From NCBI GenBank assembly GCA_018665505.1, contig JABJCS010000317.1, positions 1-5,178 of the forward strand: DNA of 5,178 bases. Direction: 5' to 3'. The position numbers and the translations under genes were made by a program. The DNA is from Alphaproteobacteria bacterium (GTDB taxonomy: Bacteria; Pseudomonadota; Alphaproteobacteria; UBA8366). Every line of letters starts with the position of its first letter. The stretch's first letter is position 1. The notes beneath the pieces are model-generated. The model searched no databases. It was not told the DNA's origin and worked only from the letters and a program-made list of their open reading frames with translations. Positions 1 to 5,178 of the stretch are shown in pieces.

Positions 1-546
1 CGCACCCTGCTCAAATACTCCGGTGAGGCGCCAACGCACTCCATCGCGGCCCGCGTCATCGGCGATTCCAGTGGACCTTTTATCCGCAGCCTTTTGGTCA
101 ATGCCGGTACCCGCGAAGGTGTCCAACGCGGTCATGCCGCGATTACCGGCGCAGGGCTTTTGGGTCGTGTCGCCGCGACAGGCGGTAAATCCTCTCGTGT
201 TTTACTGATTAGCGATTTGAATAGCCGTATTCCCGTCCTCGTCGAAAGTTCGCGCGCCCGCGCGGTGCTAGCCGGCGACAACAGTAAACGGCCGCGCCTG
301 ACCTTTGTCTCTGCCAATGCGTATGTGAAGATTGGCTCACGTGTTGTCACGTCGGGCCACGGCGGCATGTTCCCGACCGGCCTGCCGATCGGCGTCGTTG
401 CTGAAATCGGCGATGCCGGCATCCGGATTGAGACCTTCGCCAGTTCCGATCAGCTTGAGTTCGTGCGGCTTGTGGATTACGGCCTCGATGGCGTGATTGG
501 CGAGGATAACGCACCCATGACCCAGGGTGCCGGCCAAAATCGATGA
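1..546 (+). CDS. mreC: Cell shape-determining protein MreC, 3' part (5' end outside window)
   Basis: This is the C-terminal 181 residues of MreC, the periplasmic scaffold of the rod-shape elongation machinery, which contacts PBP2 and helps switch on the RodA-PBP2 synthase. The frame is open from the first base, so the gene starts left of the window. MreC proteins are usually about 270-330 residues, so the cytoplasmic tail, membrane anchor and most of the dimerising coiled coil are missing. What remains is the beta-rich periplasmic domain. Recognisable stretches are ARVIGDSSGPFIRSLLVNAG near the start, then GAGLLGRV, SRVLLISDLNSRIPV, and the late VVTSGHGGMFPTGLPIGVV block typical of MreC. The stop codon overlaps the mreD start in ATGA (543-546). 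Identity is from remembered family motifs plus the mreD-mrdA-rodA context. The TTG at 94 is internal, not the real start. Confidence 0.95.
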   Translation, partial: RTLLKYSGEAPTHSIAARVIGDSSGPFIRSLLVNAGTREGVQRGHAAITGAGLLGRVAATGGKSSRVLLISDLNSRIPVLVESSRARAVLAGDNSKRPRLTFVSANAYVKIGSRVVTSGHGGMFPTGLPIGVVAEIGDAGIRIETFASSDQLEFVRLVDYGLDGVIGEDNAPMTQGAGQNR

Positions 547-1058
547 AGAGTGCCGTTTGGCAGAACATCGATCTTGCCGCCCGGAAGCTGACGCCGTTTC
601 TCTTATCGCTGGTCTTGGTGATCCTTAACCTGGTGCCTTTACATCTGCCTGGTTATGCCGCGATTTCTCCCAACTTCGCATTGATGGCTATCTATTACTG
701 GGCCTTACACCGACCCTCCCTATTACCCAGCGGCGCGGTCTTCATCGTCGGTTTGCTGCAGGACTTCATGTCCGGCGGTCCCATCGGACAGAACGCTGGA
801 ATTCTGATCGTGGTCTATATTATCGCCGTCTCCCAAGCGCGGTTCTTTTACGGTAAGTCGTTTTTTGTCGTTTGGTGGGGCTTCATGATCGTCTCATTAT
901 GTGTCGCCACGATGGAATGGGTCATAGCCTCCCTCTTGGATGCGAGCATGCTGGCGCCGGAGCCCGCATTCTACGAATGCGCCATGAATGTCGCCGCCTA
1001 TCCGATTTTTGGATGGCTGTTCGTGCAAGTGCACCGTACGCTCCCACAAGAGGAGTAG
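543..1058 (+). CDS. mreD: Rod shape-determining membrane protein MreD
   Basis: MreD is the small integral membrane partner of MreC in the elongasome; its biochemical role is poorly defined. The 171 residues match the usual family length (about 160-175). Hydrophobic segments lie at roughly residues 18-36, 44-56, 63-77, 84-98, 106-131 and 148-165, fitting a five- to six-pass inner-membrane protein. Family-like motifs are PNFALMAIYYWALHRP (43-58) and GLLQDFMSGGPIGQNAG (70-86), the conserved G-L-x-x-D-x-x-x-G-x-x-x-G region. The ATG overlaps the mreC stop by 4 bp. The only purine-rich site upstream, AGGG at 524-527, is 15 nt away, so translation probably depends on coupling to mreC. No frameshift or missing part is visible. 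Confidence 0.95.
   Translation: MKSAVWQNIDLAARKLTPFLLSLVLVILNLVPLHLPGYAAISPNFALMAIYYWALHRPSLLPSGAVFIVGLLQDFMSGGPIGQNAGILIVVYIIAVSQARFFYGKSFFVVWWGFMIVSLCVATMEWVIASLLDASMLAPEPAFYECAMNVAAYPIFGWLFVQVHRTLPQEE
1051..1055 (+). promoter_or_regulatory. Shine-Dalgarno site of mrdA
   Basis: AGGAG lies 9 nt upstream of the ATG at 1065 and overlaps the last codons of mreD, whose stop is at 1056-1058. It is the strongest ribosome binding site in the window and supports the ATG at 1065 as the mrdA start. Confidence 0.8.
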
Positions 1059-1064
1059 TAGGCC

Positions 1065-2921
1065 ATGCAACCGGAAAAATTGCGGGTCAAATCCTTCGGA
1101 CGTCGGGCGGCAGTCCTCGTCGGCGGCAAGCTTGCGTTGCTGGGTGTGTTGTGCGGACGACTCTATTACCTTCAGGTATTGGAATCTCAGCGCTACCAAA
1201 TGCTCGCGGACGACAACCGTATCAACCTCCGTCTCCTGGCCCCGCCACGGGGACACATCGTCGATCGGAATGGAGCGCCGCTAGCGGTAAACGTACAAAA
1301 CTACCGCGTTGTGTTGGTGCCGGAACAAGCCTTGGATGTGCGGGAGACCCTGGATCGCCTTAATACCGTGATCGAGGTTCACGAATACGATCGCCGACGC
1401 GTATTGCAGGAAGCCCGTCGCCGGCGCGCCTTTGTGCCCATCACCGTTCGGGAAAACTTGAGCTGGCAAGAAGTCAGCCGCATCGAAGTCAACGCACCCG
1501 ATTTGCCGGGCATCAGCATCGACGTCGGTCAATCCCGGCATTATCCAGACGGACAAATTACTGCCCATGTCATGGGGTATGTCGCGGCGGTCTCAGAGAA
1601 GGATCTAACCGGAGATCCGTTGCTCGAATTACCTGGGTTCCGTATTGGAAAGAACGGCATCGAGCGGCAACACGATTTGGCGCTGCGAGGCACCGCCGGA
1701 AACAGCCAAGTCGAGGTCAACGCGATCGGCCGCGTCATCCGGGAATTGGAACGCAGCGAAGGCCGGCCCGGCAAGCGCATTGTCTTGACCATGGACCTCA
1801 GACTGCAGCGTTTTATTACCGAGCGGATCGCCGATTACCGCCGGGCCGCCGCCGTCGTCCTCGATGTCCGAAACGGTGAAATTCTGGCGATGGTCTCCGC
1901 ACCCAGTTTCGATCCGAACGCGTTCAACGAAGGGCTGAATTCGAAGGCCTGGAAAGAGCTGATCGAAAACCCCGATACACCACTGAATAATAAAGCAATT
2001 TCGGGTCAATATGCCCCGGGCTCTACTTTCAAACTCGCGGTGATGATGGCCGCCGCAGGAGCGGGCATCTCACCGGATCATCGGGTTTTCTGTTCCGGCT
2101 TTACCGAACTCGGCGATCAACGCTTCCATTGTTGGAACAAGCACGGCCACGGTCTCGTCAATATGGTCGACGGGATGCGGGAGTCCTGTGACGTCTATTT
2201 TTATGAACTGGCGTTGAAACTCGGCGTCGATCGTATCGCCGCCACGGCGCGCAAGCTGGGCTTGGGATCTAAACTCGACCTCGATATTCCAGGCGAACGC
2301 AGCGGCATGATTCCGACCAGAGCCTGGAAACGGGAGCATTTAGGCAAATCCTGGCTGAAAGGCGAAACCCTGATCGCGGCCATTGGACAAGGGTACGTCC
2401 TGACCACGCCGTTGCAGCTCGCCATCATGACGGCACGCGCCGTGAATGGCGGCTACGCGGTCCTGCCTCGATTGACACGTGAGACCATTGACGCCGGCGA
2501 CGAGACCCCGACCGCGTCCTCATTCCCGCACACCGGCATTTCCAAGCGGGCCCGAGAGCTCGTCATGCATGCTCTCGACGAAGCGGTTAATCATCCGCGC
2601 GGAACTGCCTATAGATCTCGCATCCAGGAGCCGGGAAAAGCCTTTGGCGGCAAGACCGGTACCGCGCAGGTTCGCCGCATTACGATGGTCGAACGCGAAT
2701 CCGGCGTTCGGAAGAACCGAGAGAAACCATGGCGCGAGCGTGATCATTCGCTTTTCGTCGGCTACGCGCCGGTCGACGATCCGGTTTTTGCGGTCTCGGT
2801 TGTGATCGAACATGGCGGTGGCGGCTCGAAGACAGCGGCACCAATCGCAAGGGATATTCTGCGCGAAACCCAGCGCCTCCAATTACCGCAACAATTAGCG
2901 GATGCGGAGCGCAAGAAATGA
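1065..2921 (+). CDS. mrdA: Penicillin-binding protein 2, elongation-specific peptidoglycan DD-transpeptidase
   Basis: PBP2 is the class B transpeptidase that crosslinks the glycan made by RodA during lateral wall growth. It is anchored in the inner membrane and acts in the periplasm. The 618 residues fit the family (about 600-650). One N-terminal membrane segment lies at about residues 15-37. The PBP dimer/pedestal domain follows, with PRGHIVDRNG (61-70), GYVAAVSEKDL (171-181) and GKNGIERQHD (195-204). The transpeptidase domain has all three active-site motifs: S320-T-F-K323 with nucleophile S320, S374-C-D376, and K530-T-G-T533. A Cys/His-rich segment (C343, C356, H362, C375) sits where a structural zinc site has been reported in other PBP2s. 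The ATG follows AGGAG by 9 nt, and the end overlaps rodA by 4 bp. FtsI (PBP3) is less likely because of the MreC/MreD/RodA neighbours and the PBP2-type FHCWNKHGHG segment. Confidence 0.97.
   Translation: MQPEKLRVKSFGRRAAVLVGGKLALLGVLCGRLYYLQVLESQRYQMLADDNRINLRLLAPPRGHIVDRNGAPLAVNVQNYRVVLVPEQALDVRETLDRLNTVIEVHEYDRRRVLQEARRRRAFVPITVRENLSWQEVSRIEVNAPDLPGISIDVGQSRHYPDGQITAHVMGYVAAVSEKDLTGDPLLELPGFRIGKNGIERQHDLALRGTAGNSQVEVNAIGRVIRELERSEGRPGKRIVLTMDLRLQRFITERIADYRRAAAVVLDVRNGEILAMVSAPSFDPNAFNEGLNSKAWKELIENPDTPLNNKAISGQYAPGSTFKLAVMMAAAGAGISPDHRVFCSGFTELGDQRFHCWNKHGHGLVNMVDGMRESCDVYFYELALKLGVDRIAATARKLGLGSKLDLDIPGERSGMIPTRAWKREHLGKSWLKGETLIAAIGQGYVLTTPLQLAIMTARAVNGGYAVLPRLTRETIDAGDETPTASSFPHTGISKRARELVMHALDEAVNHPRGTAYRSRIQEPGKAFGGKTGTAQVRRITMVERESGVRKNREKPWRERDHSLFVGYAPVDDPVFAVSVVIEHGGGGSKTAAPIARDILRETQRLQLPQQLADAERKK
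2906..2909 (+). promoter_or_regulatory. Shine-Dalgarno site of rodA
   Basis: GGAG inside the last codons of mrdA lies 8 nt upstream of the ATG at 2918. This supports that start over the in-frame ATG at 2951 (residue 12), although 2951 is also close to where the first conserved residues begin. Confidence 0.6.
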
Positions 2922-4069
2922 GCGCCCGCGACCGCCAGAATTCCAATGCCATGACACTCGGTCAACGTTTCTGGCAATTGAACTGGATATTGATCTTGCT
3001 GATCTGCGCGCTCGCCTCGATCGGCTTCGCCATGCTCTATTCCGCAGGAAACGGCAGTTACACACCCTGGGCGGAGCGTCAGATGGTCCGCTTCGCCGTC
3101 GGGATGGGTTTAATGCTCGCCATTGCTCTGACCGATATCCGGTTCTGGTTGCGATACGCCTATGTCTTCTATGCCATTGCTTTAATTCTGCTGATTGCCG
3201 TCGAATTCGCGGGGACCGTCGGCATGGGCGCGCAGCGCTGGATCGGCCTTAAATTCTTCCATTTGCAGCCGTCCGAGCTGATGAAAATCGCATTGGTTCT
3301 ATCGCTCGCACGATATTTTCACCGCCTCAGCCTCGAAGATGTCACACGCCCGACGCAACTCTTGTTCCCGATCCTGCTTGTCGCCGCGCCGACGGCGCTG
3401 GTATTGCGCCAACCGGACCTTGGCACCTCCTTGCTTCTCTTGATCGGCAGTGCCGCGATGTTCTTCCTGGCTGGGGTTCGCATTTGGAAATTCATTCTGA
3501 TCGGCTTGATCGGCCTGGCGTCGATACCGGTCGGTTGGTCAATGCTACATAACTATCAAAAAAACCGGATCATGACGTTTCTCTCGCCAGAGAGTGATCC
3601 CTTGGGATCCGGCTATCACATCCTGCAATCGAAAATCGCGCTCGGGTCCGGGGGTGTTTTCGGCAATGGATTTCTGCAAGGAACCCAAAGTCATCTCCGG
3701 TTTCTGCCCGAGATGCAGACCGATTTTATCTTCACCATGTATGCGGAGGAATTCGGCCTCGTCGGCGGGCTCTTCCTGATCGCCCTTTACGCCGCAATCG
3801 TGATTTACGGCTTCGCCATCGCCATGCGCTCGCGCAGTCATTTCGGTCGGCTCGTCGCCATGGGCGTCATCACGACATTCTTCCTCTACGTCTTCATGAA
3901 CATCGCCATGGTTATGGGTTTGATCCCGGTCGTCGGCGTCCCCTTGCCGCTGATCTCGTACGGCGGTACCGCCATGATGACTGTCCTGATCGGCTTCGGC
4001 CTACTGATGAACGTCTATATCCACCGCGATATGCGGATCAGCCGCTACGGGGACGACCACGGCAGTTGA
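2918..4069 (+). CDS. rodA: RodA, SEDS-family peptidoglycan glycosyltransferase (elongasome)
   Basis: RodA polymerises lipid II into glycan strands in the inner membrane and works as a complex with PBP2, encoded just upstream. The 383 residues fit the family (about 370-415). About ten hydrophobic segments are visible, near residues 22-41, 57-72, 78-97, 118-133, 147-163, 170-186, 190-208, 279-301, 311-336 and 345-368. The large extracytoplasmic loop between segments 7 and 8 (209-278) is the SEDS hallmark. Conserved motifs are QRWIGLKFFHLQPSE (106-120), RQPDLGTS (164-171), LPEMQTDFIF (263-272) with D269 in the place of the catalytic Asp (D262 in E. coli RodA, from memory), AEEFGLVGG (276-284) and PLPLISYGGTAMM (342-354). 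The start overlaps the mrdA stop in ATGA, implying coupled expression at matched levels. FtsW is the related alternative, but the PBP2 partner and the elongation operon argue for RodA. Confidence 0.97.
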   Translation: MSARDRQNSNAMTLGQRFWQLNWILILLICALASIGFAMLYSAGNGSYTPWAERQMVRFAVGMGLMLAIALTDIRFWLRYAYVFYAIALILLIAVEFAGTVGMGAQRWIGLKFFHLQPSELMKIALVLSLARYFHRLSLEDVTRPTQLLFPILLVAAPTALVLRQPDLGTSLLLLIGSAAMFFLAGVRIWKFILIGLIGLASIPVGWSMLHNYQKNRIMTFLSPESDPLGSGYHILQSKIALGSGGVFGNGFLQGTQSHLRFLPEMQTDFIFTMYAEEFGLVGGLFLIALYAAIVIYGFAIAMRSRSHFGRLVAMGVITTFFLYVFMNIAMVMGLIPVVGVPLPLISYGGTAMMTVLIGFGLLMNVYIHRDMRISRYGDDHGS

Positions 4070-4120
4070 TTCCCGGCACAATACCCGGTGCCAATACCGA
4101 AATTCGCTCTATTTCCATCG

Positions 4121-4126
4121 CATAAT
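4121..4126 (+). promoter_or_regulatory. Weak candidate -10 element for the crotonase gene
   Basis: The 86-nt spacer after rodA contains CATAAT, five of six matches to TATAAT. It would place a transcription start near 4133 and leave a leader of about 23 nt before the ATG at 4156. No convincing -35 hexamer lies 16-18 nt upstream (the sequence there is CGAAAT-like). The gene could therefore equally be read through from rodA. No terminator was found after rodA. Confidence 0.25.
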
Positions 4127-4155
4127 TCGCAACTTAACGACCGGATACATTTCCC

Positions 4156-4947
4156 ATGCCCAATGACGCCGCAACGAGCGAAGAACTCGTCACATACGAA
4201 TCCAAGGACCGGATCGCCACCATCACCATCAACCGTGCCGATAAGATGAACGCTTTGTCGAGCGGGGTCGTGATCCAAATGCGGGACGCCATGATCCGCC
4301 TACAGCAAAGCGACGATATGTGCGCCGTCATCACGGCGGCGGGGGACCGGGCATTTTCAGTCGGCGCCGACCTCCGGGATCCGCCGCGCGATCCGGCGCT
4401 CTGGGAATGCATGCCGGGCGTCGGTGTCGATGTGGACAAGCCGCTCGTCGCAGCGGTATCCGGCTATTGTGTCGGCGGTGCGTTCTGCCTGGTGCAGTTC
4501 TGCGACTTCGCTGTCGCGTCCGAGAGCGCCGATTTCTTTTATCCCGAAGCCCAAATCGGTTTCTGCGGCGGATTGATCGCCGGTCTCGCCGCGCGACTGC
4601 CGCACAAGATCGCCATGGAATTCATGCTGACCGGCAAGCATTTCAGCGCGCAACGCGCCTATGAGGTTGGCATGGTCAACAAGGTCGTCCCGGTCGGCCA
4701 ACAGGTCGAAGCCGCCATGGAGTACGCCGAGATCATGCGCGACAGCTCGCCGATGGTGGTTCGCACCATCAAGCGCTTCGTCCGAGACACCGTCGTCCAA
4801 CGCGGCCCCTCGGAGTTGAGCGCCCTCGCCCAGCGAGAATTGCTCAGTGTCAGCCGCGGCGAAGACCAGCAAGAAGGTGGTCGCGCCTTCAAGGAGAAAC
4901 GCAAGCCGGTCTTCAAAGAAGACTGGAATAAACCACCGCTCAGCTAG
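4156..4947 (+). CDS. Enoyl-CoA hydratase/isomerase (crotonase) family protein
   Basis: This is a complete 263-residue crotonase-fold protein, the usual length for the family. Such enzymes act in the cytoplasm on acyl-CoA thioesters and stabilise an enolate in an oxyanion hole. Visible landmarks are the first strands RIATITINRADKMNALS (19-35), AFSVGADL (66-73) whose A71 supplies one oxyanion NH, SGYCVGGAF (102-110) with G107 as the second, FFYPEAQIGF (127-136), TGKHFSAQRAYEVGMVNKVVP (159-179) and the C-terminal KEKRKPVFKEDW (246-257). Aligned by eye to rat enoyl-CoA hydratase, the Glu164 equivalent is E131, but the Glu144 position is C111. The usual G-x-x-P-G-x-G-G is GFCGG. A single acid/base resembles enoyl-CoA isomerases, so reaction and substrate are not assigned. 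The Shine-Dalgarno site is poor (GGA at 4143-4145). The gene is not functionally linked to the upstream operon. Confidence 0.9.
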   Translation: MPNDAATSEELVTYESKDRIATITINRADKMNALSSGVVIQMRDAMIRLQQSDDMCAVITAAGDRAFSVGADLRDPPRDPALWECMPGVGVDVDKPLVAAVSGYCVGGAFCLVQFCDFAVASESADFFYPEAQIGFCGGLIAGLAARLPHKIAMEFMLTGKHFSAQRAYEVGMVNKVVPVGQQVEAAMEYAEIMRDSSPMVVRTIKRFVRDTVVQRGPSELSALAQRELLSVSRGEDQQEGGRAFKEKRKPVFKEDWNKPPLS

Positions 4948-4978
4948 GCCAGGATCGCGCGCGACGCGAGACAAGCTA

Positions 4979-5007
4979 TCGACAAGTGGGCGGGGCTTTG
5001 CTATATC
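4979..5007 (+). promoter_or_regulatory. Candidate promoter of the tRNA-Lys gene
   Basis: TCGACA (4979-4984, five of six to TTGACA) and TATATC (5002-5007, four of six to TATAAT) are separated by exactly 17 nt. This predicts a start around 5013-5016, some 11-14 nt before the mature tRNA. The stretch directly after the -10 is CCCCGCCC, a GC-rich discriminator of the kind known at stringently controlled stable-RNA promoters. That this promoter responds to ppGpp is inference. Placement just ahead of the tRNA strengthens the call. Confidence 0.6.
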
Positions 5008-5014
5008 CCCGCCC
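4988..5014. repeat. Perfect 8-bp inverted repeat around the -10 element
   Basis: GGGCGGGG (4988-4995) and CCCCGCCC (5007-5014) are exact reverse complements separated by 11 nt (4996-5006). The spacer contains nearly all of the candidate -10 hexamer. It could form a strong hairpin, but no T-run follows, so it does not look like a Rho-independent terminator for the crotonase gene. It may be an operator, a Rho-independent-like remnant or chance in GC-rich DNA. Confidence 0.6.
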
Positions 5015-5026
5015 TCACAAGAAGGC

Positions 5027-5102
<76 letters not shown>

Positions 5103-5110
5103 ATTATATC

Positions 5111-5149
5111 AAGGCCTTAGCGTGTAATCGCCGAGGCCTTTATTGTTCT
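5111..5149 (+). terminator. Rho-independent terminator after tRNA-Lys
   Basis: AAGGCCT (5111-5117) pairs perfectly with AGGCCTT (5134-5140). The stem can continue through a T-G wobble, one A/C mismatch and GCG/CGC (5120-5122 with 5129-5131), closing on the 6-nt loop TGTAAT. The T-rich tract TTTATTGTTCT follows directly (5139-5149). It begins 9 nt after the encoded CCA, the expected place to end the tRNA transcript. Confidence 0.85.
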
Positions 5150-5159
5150 GACTCGGCAC

Positions 5160-5178
5160 GGGTGACACAGGGGGTGAC
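5160..5178. repeat. Short direct repeat GGGTGAC at the right edge
   Basis: GGGTGAC occurs at 5160-5166 and again at 5172-5178, a 12-nt period, ending exactly at the window edge. It lies beyond the tRNA terminator in sequence with no recognisable gene start. With only two copies visible, it could be the beginning of a longer repeat, the edge of a mobile element or coincidence. Confidence 0.35.

Noticed and set aside
94..546. Independent short gene starting at TTG 94
   Set aside because: The same frame is open to the first base and the upstream residues match MreC, so TTG 94 is an internal leucine codon.
872..1363. Second + strand open frame across the mreD/mrdA junction (about 163 codons)
   Set aside because: It overlaps two well-supported genes in another frame, and its translation shows no family motif and an Arg/Ser/Pro-rich composition typical of out-of-frame reading.
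4075..4092. Inverted repeat GGCAC / GTGCC just after rodA as a possible terminator
   Set aside because: The stem is only 5 bp with an 8-nt loop and no T-run follows, so it does not qualify as a Rho-independent terminator.
4955..4969. TCGCGCGCGACGCGA palindrome/hairpin after the crotonase stop
   Set aside because: Short CG-alternating sequence with a 5-bp stem and no T-tract; likely compositional. Termination after the crotonase gene is left unassigned.
4357..4974. Long open reading frame on the minus strand opposite the crotonase gene (about 205 codons)
   Set aside because: It lies antisense to a clearly conserved enzyme, its translation is rich in low-complexity Asp/Ala/Gly/Arg without a recognisable domain, and it is explained by GC-biased codon use on the other strand.

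Overview
The window is a moderately GC-rich stretch of bacterial chromosome with every supported gene on the + strand. The order mreC-mreD-mrdA-rodA and the protein sequences suggest an alphaproteobacterium, possibly Rhodospirillales-like. That placement is inferred from gene order and sequence flavour, not from a database search.

Positions 1-4069 hold the distal part of a cell-elongation (rod-shape) operon: the 3' part of mreC, then complete mreD, mrdA (PBP2) and rodA. The genes are tightly packed. mreC/mreD and mrdA/rodA each share an ATGA stop-start overlap, and mreD/mrdA are 6 nt apart with a strong Shine-Dalgarno sequence, so they are probably co-transcribed and translationally coupled. 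mreB would be expected just left of the window. Together the products form the elongasome: RodA polymerises glycan from lipid II, PBP2 crosslinks it, and MreC/MreD (with MreB) activate and position the pair. All the catalytic motifs I looked for in PBP2 and RodA are present.

Positions 4070-4155 are a short spacer with at most a weak promoter. It is followed by a complete crotonase-fold (enoyl-CoA hydratase/isomerase family) gene at 4156-4947, functionally unrelated to the operon. It keeps only one of the two catalytic glutamates of true enoyl-CoA hydratases; the other position is Cys, so a simple hydratase label is uncertain.

Positions 4948-5178 hold a tRNA-Lys(CTT) transcription unit: a candidate sigma70-type promoter with a GC-rich discriminator, the tRNA with encoded CCA (5027-5102), and a convincing Rho-independent terminator. 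The last 19 bases contain a short direct repeat cut by the window edge.

Overall this is mostly ordinary housekeeping sequence. I found no convincing undescribed system. The points most worth checking are the active-site substitution in the crotonase, the cysteine-rich predicted zinc site of PBP2, and the inverted repeat framing the tRNA promoter's -10 element.
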